From contig PNML01000002.1 of assembly GCA_013823635.1 (NCBI GenBank), forward strand, positions 16,697 through 80,696: a stretch of 64,000 bases of DNA, written 5' to 3'. The DNA is from Polaromonas sp. (GTDB lineage Bacteria > Pseudomonadota > Gammaproteobacteria > Burkholderiales > Burkholderiaceae_C). The position numbers and the translations under genes are program-made. A model generated the notes under the pieces. The model worked only from the letters and a program-made list of their open reading frames with translations. It had not been told where the DNA came from and did not search any database. The first letter of the stretch is position 1. Each line of letters opens with the position of its first letter. Positions 28,668 through 37,112 of the stretch are shown here, piece by piece.

Positions 28668-28895
28668 TCAATACCCATGGCTGGTGGCCTGTGCCAGCCA
28701 TTGCGCCACAGATCCCAACGGCAGTAGCTGCCCATTCGTGGCAGGCCCCAGTGCGTACAACACACCGTCTGCTGCGGCGAGGTAAGTCTGCGTCGATCCA
28801 TAGTAGCGGTACACAAAGCCAGCACCTGCGGCCGTCGTTGCACTGGCCGGTGCCAGATACTGAGGTGCATACGCCTCCATGAAATCAAACACCCG
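28668..28895 (-). other. ~70-aa YP-TG module (copy 3, cyclophilin C-terminus)
   Basis: VFDFMEAYAPQYLAPASATTAAGAGFVYRYYGSTQTYLAAADGVLYALGPATNGQLLPLGSVAQWLAQATSHGY. Confidence 0.65.
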
Positions 28896-29675
28896 CTCAG
28901 GGTCAGATACGGTGAAGCGAGTCGGCAACTCCTTCACGCTGAGCACCTGTACCAAATTGTCGGCTGTCACAGACTCACAAGCGGCAGGCTTGGTCGGCAT
29001 GGGAACCTGTGCCAAGGCCGTGGCCGCACTGCCCAGATTCGTACAGGCAGACGCATTGATGAGCGGCATACCCGCGATTGGGTCCACCACCGTGCTCAGG
29101 CTGGTGGCGAGCACATTGGCAAACACCGTAAAGCCGCCGTTTTGCACATCCAGATTGGCAGAGTTATCGGTCAGATTGATGAACCATTGGTTGGTGGCAC
29201 TGTCCGGATTGCCGTCCACCTTGGCCATGGCCATCGTGCCCCGCACATTGGAGCGCGAGACGGCAAACTCATTGGCAATGGCAGAACCCACAGGCACCAA
29301 CCCCACCGGGGGTTGCTGTGCACTGCTCCAGTTCAGTCCACCGCCTTGCAAAACAAAGCCTTTGACCAGCCGATGAAAGAAGGAGCCAGCGTAAGCGCCT
29401 GAGCGAACGTAACCCAAAAAATTGGCCACCGTACGGGGTGCGTCTGAATCCAGCAGCCGCAGGTCGATGGGGCCCACGTTGGTCACCATGCGCACCAGCG
29501 TCCCAGGGTTGGGGGTTGGTGTGCCAGCGGTGGTTGAGGCTGTGCGGGCCGCATCTTGAGCGTACACAGCCGTACCACTGAGCAGGGGTATCAAGGCGGC
29601 ACACCATTTCAGCAGCCAATGTGTCGTGGCTCGACATATCGTGGACAAGGCGAATCCCCTCTCTGCAGCAATCAA
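28668..29675 (-). CDS. secreted cyclophilin-type peptidyl-prolyl isomerase with C-terminal YP-TG module
   Basis: TNVGPIDLRLLDSDAPRTVANFLGYVRSGAYAGSFFHRLVKGFVLQGGG; IANEFAVSRSNVRGTMAMAKVDGNPDSATNQWFINL. Confidence 0.92.
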   Translation of the reverse strand: MIAAERGFALSTICRATTHWLLKWCAALIPLLSGTAVYAQDAARTASTTAGTPTPNPGTLVRMVTNVGPIDLRLLDSDAPRTVANFLGYVRSGAYAGSFFHRLVKGFVLQGGGLNWSSAQQPPVGLVPVGSAIANEFAVSRSNVRGTMAMAKVDGNPDSATNQWFINLTDNSANLDVQNGGFTVFANVLATSLSTVVDPIAGMPLINASACTNLGSAATALAQVPMPTKPAACESVTADNLVQVLSVKELPTRFTVSDPERVFDFMEAYAPQYLAPASATTAAGAGFVYRYYGSTQTYLAAADGVLYALGPATNGQLLPLGSVAQWLAQATSHGY

Positions 29676-29684
29676 AAAATGGTT

Positions 29685-29915
29685 TCAACCCAGCTTCAGG
29701 GTGTCGCCGTCTGCCATGGTCTGCTCCAGTGGCGTGGGCAGCAAAGACTTCAGGGCATTGGCGTAGGCGTTGCGGGCGGTCTGAGTAATAGCCGTGTCGC
29801 GTTGCAGCTCACGCAGCTTGTTCTCGCATGCCACCAGCATTTCGAGTTGCTGCTTGGCTTCCGGGGATAGGGCGTCGATGTCGAATTCGCGGTCGTCTAC
29901 TTTGATGGTGGCCAC
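29685..29915 (-). CDS. DUF6447-family small protein, copy B
   Basis: MATIKVDDREFDIDALSPEAKQQLEMLVACENKLRELQRDTAITQTARNAYANALKSLLPTPLEQTMADGDTLKLG. Confidence 0.85.
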   Translation of the reverse strand: MATIKVDDREFDIDALSPEAKQQLEMLVACENKLRELQRDTAITQTARNAYANALKSLLPTPLEQTMADGDTLKLG

Positions 29916-29936
29916 GTTGGTTTCCTTTCGGTCATG

Positions 29937-29969
29937 AAAAAACCCCCAACTCCGAAGAGAAGGGGGTTT
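29937..29969 (-). terminator. Rho-independent terminator of the S-layer-like gene
   Basis: Minus strand AAACCCCC-TT-CTC-TTCG-GAG-TT-GGGGGTTTTTT, UUCG tetraloop and U-tract. Confidence 0.85.
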
Positions 29970-30023
29970 GGAGTTTCAACGCGGACCCGCCGGAGTAGAG
30001 CGGGTCCTTGTATTGCTGTCTGA

Positions 30024-33000
30024 TTAGACAGCGTCGAAGCCGGAACCGGCGATCGTCGCGCCAGATGCCATCACCACACCGGTCAGCTTGACCACGAAGT
30101 CGCTGGCCACGTAGGTGCCAGTGGCGCCTGTGGTCTCAACGAAAGCGTAGGTGTCGCCACCGTACAGGAACACGCTCAAGCCGTTGTCCACGGTGTTGGT
30201 CAGTGCAGCAGCACCCAAGGCGTTGGCCAAGGATGTTTGCGCCGACAGATCTTGCACGGTGGTCGTGGTACCGATAACGGTAGTCACGTCGCCGAGGATG
30301 ATCTTGTCGTTACTTGCACCGCCCACAGCGTAGGTGTAGTCGGTGATGGTTGCCATCGTGGCGGCGTTGGAGTGACCCTTCAGGAAGAACACTGTGTCAG
30401 CACCTGCACCAGTGGTGATGGTGTCAACACCGCCGCCGCCAACCAAGACGTCATTGCCTGCACCGCCGTCGATCACATCTGTAGCAACCGTGCCAGCGGT
30501 ACCAGCTGTCGTTGTCGCAACTACAGCTGTTGAGTTACCTCCGGTAACAGTCGATGTAACCAAATCACCATCAGTCAAAGACGTAATGGTCACGACGTTA
30601 GTCGCAGCCGATGCTGTGACCAAACCCTTCAATGAGGCATTTGCATTGATAGCTGCAGCTGCAGCTGTTGCATCAAGGGCGGCTGTTGTACTAGTTGTGT
30701 ACGTTACTGCAATACCGTTAATGGTGATTGTGTCGGTTCCAGCATCTGTGACGTGAGTCAAGGTTAATGTCTGGATTTCCTTCGTGCCAGCGTTGTCAGC
30801 GTAGATGTAGTCAGCACCTGCACCGCCGCTGATGGTGTCCTTGGCAATGGTGCCGGACAGCACGTCGTTACCAGCGCCACCTTTGATGGTCACGTTGGCC
30901 GTTGCGGTGGTGTTGGCAGAGGCGAAAGTCACAGCCAGGTTGGCAGCCGTATCGGAAGTGGCTGCGAAACCAGCACCTTGAGCCGTGTCATTCGCAACCA
31001 CGCCGGATGCGTCGAAGTTGGTGATGGCTGTGTTGCCGGTGTTGGTCAAGGTCAGACCGTTGTTACCTGTCACGACCACCGATGTGGCAGATGTAGCAGC
31101 CAGTGTCATTGTGTGAATGACGGCAGCAGCACCCAGTGCGGTAGGAGTAACGGTGGTTGCATCGGCTAGGCCAATGTTGATGGTCTCAACGTTGGCAGCA
31201 GTCACAGTGCCGGCGGCCAGAACAGAAGTGCTCTTCAGGTTCAGGTTCAACACGTCAGTAGCGCCAACCAGTGCGCTCTTGACACCAACTGTCAATGCGC
31301 CGCCACCGGATGCCAGCATGTCGATCGTGCCGCCACTGACCAAGTTGTTGATCGTGCCGCCGTTGGAGCCTGCAGCAAGAACAACCTTGGATGCAGCATT
31401 GACACCGTCCAAGTCAACTGTAGCCGTGTGGGCATCAGAGACGCGCAACACTTCAAAGCCAGTGAACTTGGTGTTGAAGGTGGAGTTGGCAGAAACTGCT
31501 GCACTGTTGGCCGTTGTCATGATGACTGTGTCGGTGCCGTCGCCTGCAGCAACGGAGCCACCAGTGCCCGCTGCGCCGTTGTAGGTCACGGTGTCGTCAC
31601 CAGCACCCATGGTGATGGCTTTGGTGAAGCCAGCAGACAGGACGATGGAGTCTGCACCAGCGCCGCCGGTGAAGTTGACTGCGGTGCCCAGAGCAGTACC
31701 GAATGCGGCACCACCGGTGTTGGTCACAACAATGTCAGTCACAGCTGCCGTGGTGTTGGCGGTGAAAGTCACCTTGGCATCGCCAGACACATTGATGGCG
31801 GTTGCACCAGAGGCCACCAAAGAAGCAATCGTGGATGCGGTGGTGTTGCCAGATACGTTCAGAGTCTTGATGTCGGAATCGATCGTGACTGCACCAGTGC
31901 TGCGAGCGCCGGTCAGGCCCAGTGCCAGTGCGGTGTTGGCAGGGGTAGTCAGAGCACCCAGTGTGCCTGCGTCGACAGTCACCAGTGTGCCGCCCAAGTT
32001 CAGGGTGGTCAGGGCACCGGAGTTCACAGTGGCTGCGCCAGCGTTGGTCAGGGTCACGGTGGTAATGGAACCAGCGGCTGTGGTGGAGGCAGCGTTGACG
32101 TCGGTCACGGTCACAGCGCCAGCGGTCTTGCCGACAACGCCAGTACCTGTTGCAGATGCTGCGGCGGTGGCGTCTTGTACCACTGTCACTTTGGTTGTGG
32201 CAGCTGTGCCGACCACGGACACGTCGCCTTGGACATTGGTCGCGGCCACGGTGGTGTTGGTCAGCTTTTGGGTCACGGAGACTTCAGTGCCGCCCTTGAC
32301 GAAAATGTCGCCAGATGCAGTGGTGTCGGCACCGGAGCCGGAGTTGGTCACTGTGACTTTGCCAGCTGCAGCAGTGGTGGCGCCAATCAAGATCTCAGCG
32401 TTAGCGCCGGTAGCAGGAGTCAATGCCGTTGCGGCAGCCGTCGTGCCTGTGGCGGTGACGGTAATGTCTTTGCCGCCGTTGATGTTCTGCTGTGCAGTAC
32501 CGGAAGCCACCAAGCCAGAAAATGTGGCAGAGACGTCAGTTGTCGCCGCGGCAGTCAGTGTGTTGGCAGTTGCAGCGCTGCTGGTCACGTTCAAGTTGGT
32601 CAGGCCGGTAAAACCCGTGGTGGAGTTCAGGGTGACGGCTGCGTCCGTCAGAAGATTGACGATTTCGATATTGGAAACTGTTGTCCCCACCGGCTTGGTG
32701 ATCGCGCCGGACTGAGTCACGTTCAGTGTGTCGGTGCCGTCGCCACCGTTCAGTGTGTCACCAACTGACCACAGACCAGCGCCGGCGGCGTTGAATGTGT
32801 CATTGGCGCTCGTCCCAGTGAAATTGTCCGCATTGGTTGTGAGCGTGAGAGTCTGGCCTTGGGTGGCTGGTGGCTGAACCACGTCACCATTTTGGGCGGT
32901 GGTGTTGGCGGTGTTGCTGGAGTACGTGAAAGCAGAGGTCACTTCTGCGTCCCAGGCACGGGCAGCGGCACCGTAGTTGACGTCAGTCGTGGGGATGGCA

Positions 33001-33344
33001 GACAGAATGCTGCTCAACTGCAGGGCAACAATGCCCACGTTGGCCACGCCAGCGGCGGTGATGTAGTCGGTCAGGGCTGCTTCCAATGCTGCATTGGGCA
33101 ACAGGCCCATGTTGGTCAGCATCAGTGTGGACAGCGCAGCGGGCGTTTGGGTGGCGTAGGCGGTGCCAAAAGACTTGGCAAAGGCGGTGTAGCTCAGCAC
33201 GTCGGTGCTGTTGGCGCCTGCGGCCAAAGAGGCCGTGGCGTTGTTCACCTGGTTGGCAAACACAGCGTTGGCGGGGGAGGAATTGGTGAACACGCGGTTC
33301 AGAATGGAAACGGCAGCTTGCGCACCGAAAATTGGCAGGGACAT
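30024..33344 (-). CDS. S-layer/RTX-like beta-repeat protein, probable type I secretion substrate
   Basis: Low-complexity Thr/Ala/Val beta repeats; GGAGNDVLSG, GGAGADYIYADN, GGAGNDVLVGGGGVDTITTGAGADTVFF near the C-terminus; no signal peptide. Confidence 0.85.
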   Translation of the reverse strand: MSLPIFGAQAAVSILNRVFTNSSPANAVFANQVNNATASLAAGANSTDVLSYTAFAKSFGTAYATQTPAALSTLMLTNMGLLPNAALEAALTDYITAAGVANVGIVALQLSSILSAIPTTDVNYGAAARAWDAEVTSAFTYSSNTANTTAQNGDVVQPPATQGQTLTLTTNADNFTGTSANDTFNAAGAGLWSVGDTLNGGDGTDTLNVTQSGAITKPVGTTVSNIEIVNLLTDAAVTLNSTTGFTGLTNLNVTSSAATANTLTAAATTDVSATFSGLVASGTAQQNINGGKDITVTATGTTAAATALTPATGANAEILIGATTAAAGKVTVTNSGSGADTTASGDIFVKGGTEVSVTQKLTNTTVAATNVQGDVSVVGTAATTKVTVVQDATAAASATGTGVVGKTAGAVTVTDVNAASTTAAGSITTVTLTNAGAATVNSGALTTLNLGGTLVTVDAGTLGALTTPANTALALGLTGARSTGAVTIDSDIKTLNVSGNTTASTIASLVASGATAINVSGDAKVTFTANTTAAVTDIVVTNTGGAAFGTALGTAVNFTGGAGADSIVLSAGFTKAITMGAGDDTVTYNGAAGTGGSVAAGDGTDTVIMTTANSAAVSANSTFNTKFTGFEVLRVSDAHTATVDLDGVNAASKVVLAAGSNGGTINNLVSGGTIDMLASGGGALTVGVKSALVGATDVLNLNLKSTSVLAAGTVTAANVETINIGLADATTVTPTALGAAAVIHTMTLAATSATSVVVTGNNGLTLTNTGNTAITNFDASGVVANDTAQGAGFAATSDTAANLAVTFASANTTATANVTIKGGAGNDVLSGTIAKDTISGGAGADYIYADNAGTKEIQTLTLTHVTDAGTDTITINGIAVTYTTSTTAALDATAAAAAINANASLKGLVTASAATNVVTITSLTDGDLVTSTVTGGNSTAVVATTTAGTAGTVATDVIDGGAGNDVLVGGGGVDTITTGAGADTVFFLKGHSNAATMATITDYTYAVGGASNDKIILGDVTTVIGTTTTVQDLSAQTSLANALGAAALTNTVDNGLSVFLYGGDTYAFVETTGATGTYVASDFVVKLTGVVMASGATIAGSGFDAV

Positions 33345-33374
33345 AGGTTCTCCTTGACTGCGTTGAAAAATAAC

Positions 33375-33388
33375 AACTAACGTTAGTT
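33375..33388. promoter_or_regulatory. perfect 14-bp palindrome AACTAACGTTAGTT in the 5' leader of the S-layer-like gene
   Basis: Read directly, ~30 nt from the start codon. Confidence 0.4.
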
Positions 33389-33489
33389 CAGCCACTGGCT
33401 GCATCGATTGGGCTGGCTGTGCCGCACTGCATTCACAGGCTTTTTCACCAACTTGGCAGCAAGTGTAGCGGCTGATGCGCCTGGCTGGT

Positions 33490-33505
33490 GGTGACGGGCA
33501 TCACA
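33490..33505. promoter_or_regulatory. CRP-type site GGTGA-CGGGCA-TCACA upstream of the S-layer-like gene
   Basis: 9/10 match to TGTGA-N6-TCACA, ~145 nt upstream of the start at 33344. Confidence 0.45.
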
Positions 33506-33585
33506 CGCGGCGGCAGATTGGGCTGCAGCTGCGGTGTTGTGGCTGCACTGCAACAACACGGGGCTGTGCCCGTGTAGTCATGTTT

Positions 33586-35010
33586 TTACCACTGTTTGCG
33601 CAAACCGGCGAACACGCTGGTGCTATTGACTTTGAAGATGGCCAGGTTGGCGCGCTGGGCATACACCTCCACTCCCAGCTGTGCCTGCAGGCCTGGCAGC
33701 CAGTGGTGCAGGGGGTGGGTGTGCTCCAGCCGCAGCAGGCCGCGGGTGCTTTGGCGCACCAGGTTGTTGCTGAGCAGGGGGCTGTAGCCGCTGCTGTCGC
33801 GGGTGTGGGTCAGCTCGGCCTCGGCCGTCCACTGGGCCCACTGGGCGGTGGCGCGCAGGCTGGTGGTGCGCTGGGTGCCGCCGGGGCGCTCGGGTTGGGT
33901 GGGGTGGTCAGGCCCGTGGCGCAGGCTGATGGCCCAGTGCGTGGGCTGCCACGCTGGGCCGTGGGCGCTGCGGTGGCAGGCCACGCTGGCCAGCAGGCCC
34001 TGGTAGTGGCTGCTGAGCACGGGGTTGCTGGTGAGCTGGCGGCTTTGCCACTCGGCACCCAGGCGGGGCTGGCAGGTGGTGTGGGGCCAGGCCCATGCCC
34101 AGCCGCTGGCCAGGCCAGTGCTGTGGTAGCGGGTGCCGCCCTGGGTGTGCAGCTGGCTGGCGCTGGCGCTCGCCCAGCTGCCGGTGGTGGCGGGCAGTGT
34201 TTCGGCCAGGGCCTCGGCCTGGGTGGTGCTGGCGCCGGGGGCCGCGGGGGTGTGGCGGTGTTGCAGGGCCAGTGCCAGCTCGGTGCGGCGGCCACTGGCT
34301 TGGGTGTGTGTGGCCTGCAGCCTGGCGTCTGCGCGCTGGAAGGCGCCGGGTTGGGGTTGGCTGGCGGTGTCCAGGGGCAGGGTCACGTCGCCGCCGGGCA
34401 GGGTGAGGGTGAGGCTGCTCAGGCGGGGGGCGCCCAGCAGGTTGTTGTCGTACCCCCAGCGAAGGCCTGCGCTGGCACGGGTTTGCCAGTCTGGCGCTGG
34501 TGGGGCCAGCGCGGTGGCCTGGCCGGCTGCCATGCGCTGCTGGGCGTTGACCAGTTGCTGGCGTTGGGTGGCGGGCAGGTCTGGCCGGGTGCTGAGCTGG
34601 GCCAGCAGCTGCACGGCGCTGGCCAGGTCGCCGTTGCCGGCCAGGGCCACGGCGTAGGCAAAGGCGGCGCCCAGGTGGGTGGGGGCCAGCAGCAGGGCGC
34701 GCTCCAGGTGGTCGGCGGCTTCGGCGTATTGGCCGGCTTCGTTCAGGCGCTGGCCCAGGTGGGCCAGCCAGTCGGGGTGCTGTTGGCACCGCTGGGTGTG
34801 GGCTTGCAGCTGTGCCAGTGTGTGCTGCTGCGCCTGTGGCCCGCAGGGGTCGGCGGCGTGGCCGGCCCCTTGGGCTTCTTGCGCTGCTTGGGCCTCTTGT
34901 GCGTATATATATAGAGGGGCGCTCAGCCAGGCGCAGGTGACCACGGCCAGCAGGTGGCCAGCCTTGGCCAGGCGGAGGCTGGTGGCGGGCTGGGGGGTGC
35001 GCGGCCTCAT
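33586..35010 (-). CDS. outer-membrane beta-barrel protein with N-terminal TPR-like region
   Basis: LAHLGQRLNEAGQYAEAADHLERALLLAPTHLGAAFAYAVALAGNGD; alternating C-terminal half, ends FAGLRKQW. Confidence 0.7.
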   Translation of the reverse strand: MRPRTPQPATSLRLAKAGHLLAVVTCAWLSAPLYIYAQEAQAAQEAQGAGHAADPCGPQAQQHTLAQLQAHTQRCQQHPDWLAHLGQRLNEAGQYAEAADHLERALLLAPTHLGAAFAYAVALAGNGDLASAVQLLAQLSTRPDLPATQRQQLVNAQQRMAAGQATALAPPAPDWQTRASAGLRWGYDNNLLGAPRLSSLTLTLPGGDVTLPLDTASQPQPGAFQRADARLQATHTQASGRRTELALALQHRHTPAAPGASTTQAEALAETLPATTGSWASASASQLHTQGGTRYHSTGLASGWAWAWPHTTCQPRLGAEWQSRQLTSNPVLSSHYQGLLASVACHRSAHGPAWQPTHWAISLRHGPDHPTQPERPGGTQRTTSLRATAQWAQWTAEAELTHTRDSSGYSPLLSNNLVRQSTRGLLRLEHTHPLHHWLPGLQAQLGVEVYAQRANLAIFKVNSTSVFAGLRKQW

Positions 35011-37112
35011 GCGGGGTGGTTGGGCGGGGTGGCCGCTGCGGGCTCGGCGGGCGGTGGCGGGGCCAGCAGGGCCATGGGCACGGCGTACACATGGTGGGGC
35101 ACGCGCAAACCGTCAAGCAAGAAGGTGCCCAGCGACTCCAGCTGGGCGCTGCTGGTGTGGCCGTTCAGGGTGGTGTCAAGCTGGGCGCCCACTTGGGTGG
35201 CCAGGCCTTCGCCCACCAGAATGGGGTGGGCCAGGTCGCCGGTCATGGCCACCAGGCGGTTGGCAATGGTGATGGTGCGCCCCATGACCAGGTGGGTGCG
35301 CCGGCTGGCCAAGCCAAACGAACCGGCGGTGGCCTGCCCGGTTTCCAGCCCCAGGCCCAGTTGCAGGGGCTCCAGCCCGGCGGGGGCGGGGTCGGGCAGC
35401 AGGCTGCGCGATGTCTCCAGCAGTTGCAGGGCCGAGGCCAGTGCCTGGTTGGCGTGGTCGGGCTGGTGGGGGGCGTCTTCGCCGTTCCACACGGCCAATA
35501 TGGCGTCGCCCTGAAAGGCCTCAATCACGCCACCGTGCTGCTGCACCACCTGGGTGGCGGCCGAAAAAAAGGCGTGCAGCACGGCTGCTGCCTCTTCGGG
35601 CGGGCGGGCCTCGCAATAGGCTGAAAAGTTGCGAATGTCGGCAAACATGACGGTGACCTGCCTCAGCTGCGCCCTGATGGCGCCCGACGGCGGCTGCAGC
35701 GCCAGCGAGGCGGCCACCGGCGCCGGCAGGTAGCTGGACAGGTGCTGAAACAGCCGCTGGCGCTCGAGCCGGGTGCGCAGGTGCTCGGCGCTGGCCATGG
35801 CCAGGCTGGCCAGCAACACGGCCAGCGCGGGCACCACCCACCCCACCCAAATGGCGCTGTGCAGCAGCAACCCGGCGTGGGCCACCCACAGCGCCAGTGC
35901 GCAGCCCAGGCCCGCCACGGGCAGCAGCAGGGTGGCGGGGCGCTGGCGGGCGTTTTCGGTGGCGGCGGCCCGTGCCTCGGTGCTGGTGGCGCGCCAAACC
36001 AGCGCCGCCAGCAGGCCCAGCGCTGTCAGGGTGGCCGCCACTTGCAGCAGCCAGGCAGCGCGTGGGGTGTAGGGGGTGTGGCCGTCGAGCCACGCGGTGA
36101 TGATTTGCGCGTGCGCCAGCAGCCCGGAAGCGGTGGGGCCGTAGGGGGTGGCAATGCTGTCGTTGAGGCCGAAGGCGCTGCTGCCAATCAGGACCCAGGC
36201 GCCTTTGAAGAGTTCGGCGGGTGCCTTGCCGGTGAGCACGTCGCTGGCGGGCACGCTGATGAAGCTGCTGGGGTGTTGCCGCCAGCCTATGCGGATGTTG
36301 CCTTGCTCGTCCAGCGGCAAACGCGGCAGCACCTGCTGCTGGCCCACCAGGCTCCAGGGGGCATCCCACAGGCCGCCGCGCTGGGGGCGGATGTGGTTTT
36401 CGCCCGTGGCCTGCATGACGGCCGCCAACCCAAGGGCGGGGTAGGCCTGGCCTTGCCAGCACACCACGGCGGGCTGGTGGCGAACGATGCCGTCGTGCGC
36501 CATGCTGGGGGTGATGTGCCCGGTGCGCCCGGTGGGGGGCTGGCCCAGGGCGGCCAGTTGGGCGTGGTTGGCCAGGTGGCCTTCGGCAGTGGCGAATGGG
36601 GCGGGGCAGCTGGGCCAGTCCAGCGGGCTGGCGGGCTGGCCGGCCTGGGGCAGTTGTTCGGCGGCGTGGCCTGGGGCGTCGCCAGGGGGGCTGGCCTCGG
36701 GCGGTGCCATGGCAAACACCTGGGCCAGCACGGGGCGGTGGCGCTGCACGGCTTGCAGCAGGGCGTCGTCGTCAGGCCGGGGGTCGGTGAAGACCACGTC
36801 GAGTATTTGCAGGCCGGTGCCCATGGCGGCCAGCTTGTCCAGCAGCTGGGCCACGGTGGGGCGGCTCCAAGGCCAGGGGCCAATGGCCTGGAGGCTGCGG
36901 TCGTCGATGTCCACCACAATGAGGCGGCGTTCGTCGTGGCGGGTGGCGCCCAGGCGCCAGACGGCATCGCCCACACGGGCTTCCAGCGCGTGGAGGGCGG
37001 GGGCGGCCCACAGCGCCAGCGCTGCGGTGACCACCAAAGACAGGAGCGCTGCGCTGAGTGTCAGCCAGCGCCACGGCGCGGTTGGGCGCCGTGCGGAAGC
37101 GGGAAAGACCAA
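35007..37112 (-). CDS. CHASE2-domain class III nucleotidyl cyclase
   Basis: LIVVDIDDRSLQAIGPWPWSRPTVAQLLDKLAAMGTGLQILDVVFTDP (CHASE2); three TMs; RQVTVMFADIRNFSAYCE, VIEAFQGDAILAVWNG (cyclase). Confidence 0.9.
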   Translation of the reverse strand: MVFPASARRPTAPWRWLTLSAALLSLVVTAALALWAAPALHALEARVGDAVWRLGATRHDERRLIVVDIDDRSLQAIGPWPWSRPTVAQLLDKLAAMGTGLQILDVVFTDPRPDDDALLQAVQRHRPVLAQVFAMAPPEASPPGDAPGHAAEQLPQAGQPASPLDWPSCPAPFATAEGHLANHAQLAALGQPPTGRTGHITPSMAHDGIVRHQPAVVCWQGQAYPALGLAAVMQATGENHIRPQRGGLWDAPWSLVGQQQVLPRLPLDEQGNIRIGWRQHPSSFISVPASDVLTGKAPAELFKGAWVLIGSSAFGLNDSIATPYGPTASGLLAHAQIITAWLDGHTPYTPRAAWLLQVAATLTALGLLAALVWRATSTEARAAATENARQRPATLLLPVAGLGCALALWVAHAGLLLHSAIWVGWVVPALAVLLASLAMASAEHLRTRLERQRLFQHLSSYLPAPVAASLALQPPSGAIRAQLRQVTVMFADIRNFSAYCEARPPEEAAAVLHAFFSAATQVVQQHGGVIEAFQGDAILAVWNGEDAPHQPDHANQALASALQLLETSRSLLPDPAPAGLEPLQLGLGLETGQATAGSFGLASRRTHLVMGRTITIANRLVAMTGDLAHPILVGEGLATQVGAQLDTTLNGHTSSAQLESLGTFLLDGLRVPHHVYAVPMALLAPPPPAEPAAATPPNHPA

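Noticed and set aside
31428-32768. 446-aa and 374-aa plus-strand ORFs inside the S-layer-like gene
   Set aside because: Antisense shadows of a repetitive Thr/Ala/Val-rich gene; Cys/Gly/His- or Pro/Val-rich with no recognisable domain
30024-33344. Repeats considered as a CRISPR array or tandem DNA repeat
   Set aside because: Similarity is at protein level (RTX and beta-strand repeats); no regular identical DNA repeats with unique spacers
33475-34914. 479-aa plus-strand ORF
   Set aside because: Antisense of the beta-barrel gene, Gly/Ala/Gln low complexity
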